DNA from: Candidatus Hydrogenedentota bacterium
Lineage (GTDB): Bacteria; Hydrogenedentota; Hydrogenedentia; Hydrogenedentales; JAEUWI01
DNA length: 64,000 nucleotides
NCBI GenBank assembly: GCA_016182605.1
Contig: JACPGE010000061.1
Span: 21,048-85,047, forward strand
Direction of reading: 5' to 3'
Each line of letters begins with the position of its first letter. Position 1 is the first letter of the stretch. The position numbers and the translations under genes were made by a program. The notes below the pieces were generated by a model that was given only the letters and a program-made list of their open reading frames with translations, was not told where the DNA came from and did no database searches. Positions 43,685 to 50,896 of the stretch are shown here, piece after piece.

Positions 43685-44530
43685 GTGCATCGTCTTCGCT
43701 CCATGATTGTTCTGGCATGCCTGACCGTGTTGGCAGGCGCCTGCTCCACCCCGCCGGCCGCGCCCGTGGCCAGCACGGCGCATGCCCCGGAGACCTCTGG
43801 GTTTCTCAACGAAGTACTGGTGTCTGCGGACCAGGCCTACCGGTACGTGCTCTACGTCCCCCACGACTACACACCGGATACGGCGTGGCCCCTCGTCGTG
43901 TTTCTGCATGGTGCGGGCGAACGGGGCAACGACGGGCTGATCCAGACCGAGGTGGGTATCGGAACGGCCATCCGCCGGTACCAAGACCGGTTCCCTGCGC
44001 TGGTGCTCTTTCCCCAATGCCCGGAGGACCGCTTCTGGGATTCCGTCTTGCCCCAGGTAGAGGAGGCCATGGACCGCACCAAGGCAAACTACAGCATCGA
44101 CCCTGCACGCATCTACCTCACGGGGGTCTCCATGGGGGGCTACGCGACCTGGATGTGGGGCGCCGTCAAGCGCGACACTTTTGCCGCGCTCTTGCCCATC
44201 TGCGCTGGCGGGCAGCTTGCCGATATCAAACTCGCGATGAAGGTGGAGCGGCCAGAGATTTTTCTGCCCTTCGAAGAGCAGGTGAACGCGCTGGCGGCCC
44301 TGCCGATCTACGCCTATCACGGCGAAGAGGACGAGGTGGTGCCGGTGACCCGTTCCCGGGAGACGGTGGATTTAGTGCGGGCCGCGGGCGGGGATGTGAA
44401 GTACAAGACCCTAAAGGACGTGGGCCACGAGTGCTGGGACGAGGTCTATGGCAACAAGCGCGCGGTAGAATGGCTTTTTGAACAACGGAAGACGCCTTCA
44501 GCCGCGGTTGCATCCGCGCAGGCGCGATGA
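43685..44530 (+). CDS. Lipoprotein alpha/beta-hydrolase (esterase/phospholipase type)
   Basis: A 281-residue lipoprotein esterase. With a GTG start at 43685, preceded by GAGGAA at seven bases, the protein begins MHRLRSMIVLACLTVLAGAC, a signal peptide with a good lipobox (LAGAC). The rest is an alpha/beta hydrolase of the feruloyl-esterase or polyhydroxybutyrate-depolymerase-like group: oxyanion PLVVFLHGAGERG, nucleophile GVSMGGYATW, acid in GEEDEVVPV and His in VGHECWDEV. It probably hydrolyses esters in the periplasm or at the outer membrane. Longer versions of the frame start in non-coding sequence of the divergent promoter region. Confidence 0.85.
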   Translation: MHRLRSMIVLACLTVLAGACSTPPAAPVASTAHAPETSGFLNEVLVSADQAYRYVLYVPHDYTPDTAWPLVVFLHGAGERGNDGLIQTEVGIGTAIRRYQDRFPALVLFPQCPEDRFWDSVLPQVEEAMDRTKANYSIDPARIYLTGVSMGGYATWMWGAVKRDTFAALLPICAGGQLADIKLAMKVERPEIFLPFEEQVNALAALPIYAYHGEEDEVVPVTRSRETVDLVRAAGGDVKYKTLKDVGHECWDEVYGNKRAVEWLFEQRKTPSAAVASAQAR

Positions 44531-44617
44531 GCGTATGCAACCCCTACGCCTGAGCGGTTCCGCATGGATTTCGGCGGACGCAGGTTTCGAAGTCTACCTA
44601 TCTATAAAATAAACTTC

Positions 44618-44646
44618 TTTACATGGTTCCGGATTCCGTTTAGAAT
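44618..44646 (+). promoter_or_regulatory. Sigma-70-type promoter for the gene at 44685
   Basis: TTTACA (44618-44623), a 17-base spacer and TAGAAT (44641-44646), each matching at five of six positions. Transcription from about 44653 leaves a 32-base leader to ATG 44685 and argues against the earlier ATG 44658. Confidence 0.7.
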
Positions 44647-44684
44647 GGCGCTGTGCCATGCCACGGTTTGCGCCAGGATTGACC

Positions 44685-46061
44685 ATGAAACAATCGGTGC
44701 AGGTCGTTTCGCCGGTTCCCCGCCGCCGGCTCCATGCGCTCCCGGCATATACTGTCTGCGCATACGCCGCAATTCTTGCCGCGCTTGTGGCAGCCGCTCT
44801 GGCTGCCGCCGCCGGGTTTCGTGTCATGCTGCAATCCCAGGCGAACCAGGTGGATTCCCTCCAAATCGTGTTTTCCGTGGAGGGCGCGCCCCTTTCCCTT
44901 GAGCACGTGGACCGGACGCTTCGCGGGGTCCGTGACAGAAATCACTACGGAATACAGTATCTGGTTCGCCAGCGCAGCCTACTGAAACTTCACAAGCCTG
45001 CCGTGGCGAGCAACGCGCTGAGTGGCGGTGTGGCTGGAGAAGCCGAGGAGAGTCCGTTGCCGGAACGCCTCCTGCCTGCGTTCGAATCCTATGCGTCGAA
45101 CACGGCGTTTCTAAGCGGGGCGCTTTCCAGCGCCACCAAAGCCCATGGATCGCGGCCGGCTGAACTGCGTCTTCCAGGTTTTCCCGAGCACGCACTTTTG
45201 CTGGCGGGCATCGAAGCGCGGCACCAGTTGGAACTTACCCTGATCATGGAAGAATCGAGCGAGTTTCCACACAATGCCTTCCAATTGCTTCTGGAGTACG
45301 CTGAAGTAACGGAACGAAGCCGGGACATTCCCGATCTGAATATTCAACTCCTTCGCTGGAGCAGACAACTTGCCATCGTTCAACAGATGCAAATGTTGGC
45401 CGCCTCCACGCGCCTGGCCCCAAGCATGTGCGAGGACGCAAAATCGCTTTTTCAGGAGTTCAGCGGGCCCTACAGTCTGGAAGATTGCATTCGCTGGGAA
45501 CGGAACTTACACCTTCTCGCGATCCATCACGACAGGATGCGCGCGGCAGCAGGACTGGAATCCTGGTTCAGAAATCTGTTTCACACGGACTGGCTGGCCT
45601 ACGCCACCTATACACAAGGGCTGGTGGCAGCCTGTAACAGGCCCTACCAGGAAGGGCTCCACGGCCTGTCGATTTTGGCCTCGCAAATGCCTGACGCGGA
45701 CTTATTTCACAATGGGCAGCACCGGCGTCTGGACACGCAGGGTCTGTACAAGGGATACCTTGTCTACCGGGCTCAGTTGAACTGCGCTGTGGCCGCACTT
45801 GCCGCGCTGGAGCGCATGGCGGCAGGCGGCCAGTTGCCCGCGGATGGCCCCGTGCGCACTTCCGGCGCCGCAGTGGCAGGCACCGTCGATCCTTTCACAG
45901 GCGCACCGCTCCTGCGGACCGTGGAGGGCGCTGTGCTGACAATCTACAGTGTGGGGCCCGATGGGGTGGACGACCGCGGTGCGGCCCCAAACGGGCCAGA
46001 GGACCACGACCGAACAGGAGATGTGCTCTTCCGTGTGGTGTCCAATATGACCGGGATTTAA
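44685..46061 (+). CDS. Membrane-anchored periplasmic protein of unknown function
   Basis: A 458-residue protein: short cytoplasmic start, one membrane helix (about 25-52; YAAILAALVAAALAAAAGF), then a large periplasmic, mostly helical region. Near the C-terminus is DPFTGAPLLRTVEGAVLTIY followed by SVGPDGVDDRG and GDVLFRV. This ending (DPFxGxPL, SVGPDGxDDGG, DLVFR) is recurrent in uncharacterised planctomycete and related proteins and in pseudopilin-like proteins. I know no function. Start at ATG 44685 is supported by AGGA and the promoter at 44618-44646. No co-directional neighbour is close, so it is probably a single-gene transcript. Confidence 0.6.
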   Translation: MKQSVQVVSPVPRRRLHALPAYTVCAYAAILAALVAAALAAAAGFRVMLQSQANQVDSLQIVFSVEGAPLSLEHVDRTLRGVRDRNHYGIQYLVRQRSLLKLHKPAVASNALSGGVAGEAEESPLPERLLPAFESYASNTAFLSGALSSATKAHGSRPAELRLPGFPEHALLLAGIEARHQLELTLIMEESSEFPHNAFQLLLEYAEVTERSRDIPDLNIQLLRWSRQLAIVQQMQMLAASTRLAPSMCEDAKSLFQEFSGPYSLEDCIRWERNLHLLAIHHDRMRAAAGLESWFRNLFHTDWLAYATYTQGLVAACNRPYQEGLHGLSILASQMPDADLFHNGQHRRLDTQGLYKGYLVYRAQLNCAVAALAALERMAAGGQLPADGPVRTSGAAVAGTVDPFTGAPLLRTVEGAVLTIYSVGPDGVDDRGAAPNGPEDHDRTGDVLFRVVSNMTGI

Positions 46062-46098
46062 AAAAGGTCCAGCGCCGCTGGGAGGGTAGCGGCGCTGG
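46059..46098 (-). terminator. Intrinsic terminator ending the psp-like operon
   Basis: A perfect 11-bp stem (46069-46079 with 46088-46098), followed on the minus strand by ACCTTTTTTAAA. It faces the minus-strand operon and also sits at the stop of the convergent gene. Confidence 0.8.
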
Positions 46099-46105
46099 CT
46101 GGGGA

Positions 46106-46141
46106 AGAAGGGGATCACTGGGAGGAGTGGGATCCCCTTCT
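46106..46141 (-). terminator. Second hairpin at the end of the psp-like operon
   Basis: A perfect 11-bp inverted repeat, arms 46106-46116 and 46131-46141 (AGAAGGGGATC and complement), lies between the last stop and the terminator at 46059. Probably part of a double terminator or an RNA-stabilising stem. Confidence 0.45.
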
Positions 46142-46160
46142 CGGAAGCGCTAGTTCATGG

Positions 46161-46394
46161 TCAGTAGAGGCCGCGCGCCAAAAGCAACAGCCCTACTAAG
46201 AACATCGGTATGCCTATCAGGGCGCCAATGATCGACGCCATGAGTATGTATCCCACGACGGCGAGCACAGTTCCCAGCACCAGGGTGCGCATGATGCCGA
46301 CACGGTCTGCATAGGCCGTGGCGCGGCGCCAGACAAAGCGGAAAGGCCACATGAGGCGGCTCGCGGGGGGCATGCTTCCGGTGTGCGTGTTCAT
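46161..46394 (-). CDS. Small two-helix membrane protein, last gene of the psp-like operon
   Basis: A 77-residue protein with two membrane helices (TLVLGTVLAVVGYILMASII and GIPMFLVGLLLLARGLY, overlapping as a hairpin at about 36-77) after a basic amphipathic start. It lies 23 bases after the DUF4097 gene and right before the terminators, which supports it as the final gene of the run. Internal starts at Met8 or Met15 are possible; the ribosome binding site is weak. No family recognised; small helix-hairpin proteins are common in Psp and Lia loci. Confidence 0.55.
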   Translation of the reverse strand: MNTHTGSMPPASRLMWPFRFVWRRATAYADRVGIMRTLVLGTVLAVVGYILMASIIGALIGIPMFLVGLLLLARGLY

Positions 46395-46417
46395 GATGTT
46401 CTGCCGTTCTTGGATGG

Positions 46418-47308
46418 CTATATTTTTTCGACGGAAATCGATCCGTTCGAGGTCGTCAGGTCAATCTTGGGGCCGCCGGCGCCCACCGTGGCGTTCACAT
46501 GTTTGCGCAGATCCGCGCCGGACGAGGGAAGCGGAAATTCGCTCTTTATGGAGCCATTTGAGGTGTCCGCGCTCAACTCGAAACCATTGGATTCGTCCAG
46601 CGCCACCGTGATACCGCCATTGCTGGTGGCACACCGGATTTCGCCGGTGGGATTCAACACGTCCTGATTCCGGACCGTAATGCTGCCATTGGATGTGCGG
46701 GCGTCGACCGTGCCGGTCACCCCTTCGCACGTAATGCCGCCATTGCTCGACTCGGCAAACACGGAACCGTCCACGCCCTTCACCACAATCTTGCCATTGC
46801 TGCTGGTGGCTTCCAGGGCGCCGATGACGCCTTCCACTTCTATCTGGCCGTTGGAGGTGCGCACATCGGTGTCGATGCCGCGCGGCACGGTAATTTCGTA
46901 ATTCACACGGTAGGAAATGCCGCGCTCCCAATCAGGGTACTCCGTGCGGACCTGCACCTCGTTGGTGCCGGCGTCAACGACTACCTTTAAGGATTCAAAT
47001 TTCTCCAATCCTGTCTCGTCGCTCACGGTGCCGCCCGTAAAGCGTTGCCACCAGGCTTTCTCCAGCTCCATCTCCTTGTGCGCTACGATGCGTACGGTGG
47101 GCTCGTCCCAAGATTGGACATCGATCGTGCCGTTGGAGTTTCGCACCGAAAGCGATCCGCCCTGTTCCAGCATCCGTTCTTCCGTAATGGTTTCGGACCA
47201 GGTGTCGTTTTCCCGCGCAATTTCGGCTGCTGCGGCCACGCTGAGCGTCAACGCCGCCACAGTCAAAAGTCCCGCAGCCGATACCGTGCGAATAGTGAGT
47301 CGTTTCAT
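46418..47308 (-). CDS. DUF4097 (toastrack-type) exported beta-repeat protein
   Basis: A 296-residue protein with signal peptide (1-24) and a right-handed beta-stack made from eight repeats of the type xTSNGxIxV (VRTSNGQIEV, ATSSNGKIVV, ARTSNGSITV and others, about 45-296). This is the DUF4097/DUF2154-like toastrack fold. Toastrack domains are known partners of PspC and LiaF in envelope-stress systems, which fits its place 128 bases behind a PspC gene. It lacks a membrane anchor apart from the signal peptide, so it would be periplasmic. ATG 47308 has AAGGAAGG upstream; the frame extends by six codons to a GTG that is less likely. Confidence 0.8.
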   Translation of the reverse strand: MKRLTIRTVSAAGLLTVAALTLSVAAAAEIARENDTWSETITEERMLEQGGSLSVRNSNGTIDVQSWDEPTVRIVAHKEMELEKAWWQRFTGGTVSDETGLEKFESLKVVVDAGTNEVQVRTEYPDWERGISYRVNYEITVPRGIDTDVRTSNGQIEVEGVIGALEATSSNGKIVVKGVDGSVFAESSNGGITCEGVTGTVDARTSNGSITVRNQDVLNPTGEIRCATSNGGITVALDESNGFELSADTSNGSIKSEFPLPSSGADLRKHVNATVGAGGPKIDLTTSNGSISVEKI

Positions 47309-47436
47309 GGCTTCCTTCCTTTCCACCGTCCCGGCGTTCCCGGCGTTGTCCCGGGTAGGATGAGACCCAGTACAAAAAGGTTTAAAGGGTGCGTCGTGGC
47401 CACGGCAGGGAAATTCTGCCAGAAGCGCTCCTTCGA

Positions 47437-47820
47437 TTACTTTTCTTCCTTGAGCCGCCGATCCCAGTCATAATCCTTCGCGGTGACGATGCTTTCGATG
47501 CGCTGTATGCGCCGGTCCAGATTCTCATAGGTCCGTTTAAGCCGCATGAGGGCCATGCTCCGGGAGGAGGTGTAGGAATTATAGAATTCAGCGTCGTCTT
47601 CCGTGCACAGGGGAAGCACCGGCTCCGGCTTCAATACAAGCGCCAACACAATATAGGCCACGCCAGCGGGCCAGATTCCCGTAATAAACAGGCCGCCTAT
47701 CCACAGAATGCGCATCCAAACCACGGAGAAGTCAAAATACTCTGCGAGGCCCCGGCAAACGCCAAAGATGCGCCCGTTGCGCGAGCGGTAAGGGCCAGTC
47801 TTGTGTTCGGTGCTGCTCAT
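47437..47820 (-). CDS. PspC-domain envelope-stress membrane protein with PspB-like tail (1)
   Basis: A 127-residue protein. The PspC domain (about 10-65) has YRSRNGRIFGVCRGLAEYF, WMRILWIGGLFITG and VAYIVLALVLKPEP. After a linker the C-terminal 35 residues form a coiled coil that ends RRIQRIESIVTAKDYDWDRR, which resembles the end of enterobacterial PspB (RIQALE..LDAE.P.WR.R) in pattern. PspC senses inner-membrane stress and sequesters PspA in PspABC systems. ATGA overlap of four bases with the upstream gene shows translational coupling. Its closest relative is the second PspC gene at 48542, with nearly the same tail. Confidence 0.88.
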   Translation of the reverse strand: MSSTEHKTGPYRSRNGRIFGVCRGLAEYFDFSVVWMRILWIGGLFITGIWPAGVAYIVLALVLKPEPVLPLCTEDDAEFYNSYTSSRSMALMRLKRTYENLDRRIQRIESIVTAKDYDWDRRLKEEK

Positions 47821-48038
47821 TCCTGCATTTCTCCAGAGGCGTCGTGCACGTCAGGGGTCTGTCGCGTGCGGTCATACTTGCTACTGTTCAAGCGTTGCTT
47901 GAAGCGCTTCCAATCCTTGGGCCGCTCAGGCCGGTCGAGCGGAAAACTGCTGCTACTGCGGTCGCTGAAGGTATCCCAAAGAGCCACCTCAAATACGGCA
48001 TAAAGTGCAATTTCAAGAGCGGCGCCCAACAGGCTCAT
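47817..48038 (-). CDS. Small amphipathic/membrane protein in the psp-like operon (73 residues)
   Basis: A hydrophobic start (SLLGAALEIALYAVFEVALWD) followed by a basic, polar tail rich in Arg and Lys. No family recognised. The start is uncertain: ATG 48038 has GGGAG just upstream and is used here; ATG 48053 and 48077 are in frame. It overlaps the end of the preceding ORF by 26 bases and the following pspC by four, so it sits inside a tightly coupled run. In size and make-up it recalls PspD or PspG-like small membrane proteins, but no homology is claimed. Confidence 0.5.
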   Translation of the reverse strand: MSLLGAALEIALYAVFEVALWDTFSDRSSSSFPLDRPERPKDWKRFKQRLNSSKYDRTRQTPDVHDASGEMQE

Positions 48039-48240
48039 GGCGCTCCCGTTCATTGCCGGATGTTCCGGCTTCGGCAACCGATTCCGTATCTTGCCCCTGG
48101 GCGCTCCGGGCTTCGGTCCAGGCGATCAACACACCGGAGACGAGGGCGAAGGCCGCCATCTCGACGATGTTATCAACGTGTTCAAAAAGCTCCACGGTGT
48201 CTTCTCCGTTCGGCGCGGCGGCCGATTGCGCCACCATCAT
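48013..48240 (-). CDS. Small single-helix protein in the psp-like operon (75 residues)
   Basis: A 75-residue ORF that starts exactly at the stop of the upstream PspB-like gene (TGATG overlap), a strong sign of real, coupled translation. It has an acidic beginning (GEDTVELFEHVDNIV), one hydrophobic helix (EMAAFALVSGVLIAW) and a charged tail. The open frame continues upstream through the neighbouring gene but ATG 48240 or 48237 is the sensible start. No known family. Confidence 0.5.
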   Translation of the reverse strand: MMVAQSAAAPNGEDTVELFEHVDNIVEMAAFALVSGVLIAWTEARSAQGQDTESVAEAGTSGNERERHEPVGRRS

Positions 48241-48491
48241 CAGATGCGCTCGTGCTCGCGTCCGCGTTCCCGTTCGAGAACGAGGGTTTCGAGGGATTCC
48301 ACCCGCTGTTCCATTTTGTTCATTCCCTGGTGAAGCTCCTGGATCATGCGCGACTCTTCCTCGTTGGAAGAGTGCCGGCGCGAGCCGCCGTGCACCAGGC
48401 TCACGATCATCCAGGCAATCAAGGCCAGGGCGCAGAAGAGGAAAGCGAACACGATGAATACCACGAAGACCAGGGACAATCCAGATGACAT
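48240..48491 (-). CDS. PspB-like small membrane protein (4)
   Basis: An 83-residue protein with one N-terminal membrane helix (LSLVFVVFIVFAFLFCALAL, then IAWMIV) and a cytoplasmic coiled coil (about 45-83) ending LHQGMNKMEQRVESLETLVL. Topology, size and the coiled-coil pattern are those of PspB. ATG 48491 has GGAG ten bases upstream; the frame could also start at TTG 48500. It shares the MxxRxESLETLxxxR signature with the proteins at 48963, 49241 and 49719. Confidence 0.7.
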   Translation of the reverse strand: MSSGLSLVFVVFIVFAFLFCALALIAWMIVSLVHGGSRRHSSNEEESRMIQELHQGMNKMEQRVESLETLVLERERGREHERI

Positions 48492-48541
48492 GATGTTCAA
48501 ACTCCATTCACAGGGGGCCGTATCATGTGCCCCGCGGGAAT

Positions 48542-48919
48542 CTAGCTGTTGCGGAGGCGTTCATCCCAATCGTAATCTTTGGCGGTGACCACGCTTTCCA
48601 TGCGTTGCAGACGCCGGTCCAGGCGGTCAAAGGCGCGTCGCAGGCGCCCCATGGCGACCTCGCGGGAGTGCGCGTAGGAAGCATAGAAATCTTCTTCTTC
48701 GGCGCTCTGCAGGGGAAGCGCAGGCTCGGGTTTCATGAGCAGCGCTGCGACGATGTAGGCCGCGCCAATGGGCCAGAAGCCGGTAAAGATCAGGGCGATG
48801 ACGCTCAAGCCCCGGGTCATGCCGACGGAAATGTCGAAGTACTCCGCAACGCCGCGGCAGACGCCGAAGATCACGCCCTTGCGCGAGCGGTACAGTCCGG
48901 ATCTGGATTCATATCCCAT
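48542..48919 (-). CDS. PspC-domain envelope-stress membrane protein with PspB-like tail (2)
   Basis: A 125-residue protein; PspC domain (about 5-62: YRSRKGVIFGVCRGVAEYFD, RGLSVIALIFTGFWPIGAAY) plus a coiled-coil tail ending RRLQRMESVVTAKDYDWDER. AAGGAGG lies seven bases before ATG 48919, the best ribosome binding site of the cluster; the 17 extra codons upstream are unlikely. It is the paralogue of the PspC at 47437, and the two share the DYDW ending almost word for word, implying duplication within the operon. Confidence 0.88.
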   Translation of the reverse strand: MGYESRSGLYRSRKGVIFGVCRGVAEYFDISVGMTRGLSVIALIFTGFWPIGAAYIVAALLMKPEPALPLQSAEEEDFYASYAHSREVAMGRLRRAFDRLDRRLQRMESVVTAKDYDWDERLRNS

Positions 48920-48962
48920 GGTGCGCCTCCTTGTACTGATGCATACATCCGTATGCGGGGTG

Positions 48963-49214
48963 TTATTCAAACTCGGTTAACGATTGCGAGCGCGGGCGAT
49001 CGGCCCGGTCGACGAGAAGGGTTTCGAGGGAATCTATACGCCGCTCCATGGCAAGGAGCAGCCGGTGAAACTCCTGCAGGCTTTGCGCTTCATCCCGGCC
49101 CGTAAGCTTGTCCTGTTTGCGCCGCGCCGACAGCATGACCATGCCGTATACGAAGGCCAGCACCATGCCCGAGAGCAGAAGTACGAAGCTGAATATGATG
49201 GCCAATTCACCCAT
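48963..49214 (-). CDS. PspB-like small membrane protein (3)
   Basis: An 83-residue protein: one membrane helix (about 5-30; LAIIFSFVLLLSGMVLAFVY), a basic stretch (SARRKQDK), and a coiled coil with FHRLLLAMERRIDSLETLLV followed by DR. This is PspB architecture. ATG 49214 has AGGTGAT upstream. Gene spacing to neighbours is 26-44 bases, as in an operon. Confidence 0.72.
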   Translation of the reverse strand: MGELAIIFSFVLLLSGMVLAFVYGMVMLSARRKQDKLTGRDEAQSLQEFHRLLLAMERRIDSLETLLVDRADRPRSQSLTEFE

Positions 49215-49240
49215 GATGGATCACCTGTCTGTTGGCGCGG

Positions 49241-49663
49241 CTAGGGCCGGCCTTTGTCGATGAGGACCGTCTCAAGATTCTCGAGGCGTTCCTGCATCTT
49301 GCTGCCTTGTTCATGAAGGGCCTGCACCAGCTCCGATTCCTCGCTGCGTTCGCTGCGCCGGTGCTTGGGCATGGGCGGCGCCGTGACATTGAGCTTCGCT
49401 TCAAGGCGCGCCAGGCGCCGTTCCACATCGCGCAAATCCGCCCGGTCTACGCCGTCCTGATTGCGCCCGATACGGCTGAGGATGCGCACAAGCACGATCA
49501 GAAAGATGGTGGAGAAGATGAAGACCACCTTGGAATCGTTGCCAAGACCGGGAAATTGATCGCCTGTGGTCAGGCTGATACCGCTCACAATGAAGGCGCC
49601 TAAAACAGGCACAGCCGTCAACATCACCATCAGGGTTGCCATTGCGCCGGGAACATTCCTCAT
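49241..49663 (-). CDS. PspB-like protein with two membrane helices and two coiled coils (2)
   Basis: A 140-residue protein with two membrane helices (about 8-32 and 46-64), a first coiled coil (LRDVERRLARLEAKL, about 77-91), a basic linker and a second coiled coil ending LHEQGSKMQERLENLETVLI then DKGRP. The final motif is the one shared with the PspB-like proteins 1, 3 and 4. Both coiled coils look like PspB tails, as if duplicated within one protein. ATG 49663 is preceded by GGGAGGA. Confidence 0.68.
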   Translation of the reverse strand: MRNVPGAMATLMVMLTAVPVLGAFIVSGISLTTGDQFPGLGNDSKVVFIFSTIFLIVLVRILSRIGRNQDGVDRADLRDVERRLARLEAKLNVTAPPMPKHRRSERSEESELVQALHEQGSKMQERLENLETVLIDKGRP

Positions 49664-49718
49664 GACCGATTCCTCCCTCTGAAATCACGTCCACACGACG
49701 TTCACTGTATCCCAAAAT

Positions 49719-50159
49719 CTATCGCGTACGGCCCCGGTCGAGCAGCAGGGTTTCCAGGCTCTCGAGCCGCGCGGCCAGGCGGCCGCTCTGTTGATGGAGC
49801 GACTGCATCAATTCAATTTCGCCGCCGTCCGCCGCAAAGTGTCTTTCCCGGCGCCGGCCAAAGAGCAGCCAGCCGAGCAAGATCGCGGCGAAGACCGTTA
49901 TCGCCAGTATACCAAGCCCCGCCGCGAAGACACTCCGCAGCACCCCGGCGTGCCCCGCCGCGAGGCCCAAGGGTCCGGTATGGTAGGCCATGCCCACGCG
50001 TCCCTCCGGCAGCAGCGGCATGGCGCTGGAGACAAAGACCTGATCGGGGGCAAGACTGGGCAGGACGATGGCGGCAGCCATGCTGAGGCCGGAGAGGAGG
50101 CAGAGTCCCATCATGCCCGCGAGAACGAGGGCACAGACGAGTTTGAGCAGCCATCCCAT
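49719..50159 (-). CDS. PspB-like protein with two membrane helices (1)
   Basis: A 146-residue protein directly downstream of pspA. Two membrane helices (about 5-33 and 84-106) bracket a periplasmic loop of about 50 residues; after a basic RRRER turn comes a coiled coil ending LHQQSGRLAARLESLETLLL then DRGRTR, the shared PspB-like motif. It occupies the place of pspB in the classical pspABC order, but has an extra helix and a periplasmic loop that could act as a sensor. GAGGAG is found upstream of ATG 50159. Confidence 0.68.
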   Translation of the reverse strand: MGWLLKLVCALVLAGMMGLCLLSGLSMAAAIVLPSLAPDQVFVSSAMPLLPEGRVGMAYHTGPLGLAAGHAGVLRSVFAAGLGILAITVFAAILLGWLLFGRRRERHFAADGGEIELMQSLHQQSGRLAARLESLETLLLDRGRTR

Positions 50160-50203
50160 GGTTCACATCTCCTCAGTTACAGCTTCCGCCATCCTATCCC
50201 AAA

Positions 50204-50884
50204 TTAGCCTTGGTTGCCGCCGCTTCCGTGGCCCGTGCGGGCCTTGAGATCGGCGAGTTCCTTTTCGATGTCTTCATCCTTTTCCAGCGCCGCGAATTCG
50301 TCCACCAGCGTGCCCTTGCGGCCATAATTCACCAGATTGGCCTCGGCCTCCATCCGGTCGATCTTCTGCTGGAACGCTTCAAAACGGTGCAGCGATTCCG
50401 ACGTGTCGTACTTCCGGATCGTCTGCTGCGCCCGCTTCTTGTTCGTGGCGCTGTGGTGGCGCTGAATCAGGACCCGCTGCTTTTCCCGCGCGCCGTTCAG
50501 CTTGTCTTCAAGCTGCGTGATGTCTTCCTGGCACTGGGTCACCAGGGTCTGTGCATGCTCAAATTCCTCGACGAGGGCTTCCGCACGCTCGTTGTAGCGG
50601 CGCTTTTCGTAGAGGGCTTCCCGGGCCAGGTCTTCCCGGCCCTTGTTGATGGCAAGCTGGGCCTTGCCCTCCCAGTTCTTTGCCAGTTCCTGCATCTCTT
50701 CGCGTTCGCGCTGGATCTTCTTCTTCGTCGCCATGGCGCGCGCGCAATTCGCCTTGATCTCGATGAGCGTGTCTTCCATCTCCCGGATGATGAGTTTCAC
50801 CATTTTTTCCGGGTCTTCGGCGCCATCCAGCATCGAATTCAGGTTCGCACTGATGATGTCCCGTACGCGTGTGAAAATTCCCAT
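50204..50884 (-). CDS. pspA: Phage shock protein A (PspA/IM30 family)
   Basis: A 226-residue PspA/IM30/Vipp1 protein, an ESCRT-III-like membrane-remodelling protein that supports damaged inner membranes and, in PspF systems, inhibits the activator. It begins MGIFTRVRDIISANLNSMLD (amphipathic membrane-binding helix), continues with AEDPEKMVKLIIREMEDTLIE and long coiled-coil helices, and ends in a Gly-rich tail. Length matches the family (222-230). AAAGGAGAGG before ATG 50884 is a strong ribosome binding site. It is the second gene of the operon, 12 bases after the PilZ gene. Confidence 0.96.
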   Translation of the reverse strand: MGIFTRVRDIISANLNSMLDGAEDPEKMVKLIIREMEDTLIEIKANCARAMATKKKIQREREEMQELAKNWEGKAQLAINKGREDLAREALYEKRRYNERAEALVEEFEHAQTLVTQCQEDITQLEDKLNGAREKQRVLIQRHHSATNKKRAQQTIRKYDTSESLHRFEAFQQKIDRMEAEANLVNYGRKGTLVDEFAALEKDEDIEKELADLKARTGHGSGGNQG

Positions 50885-50896
50885 GATACCTCTCCT

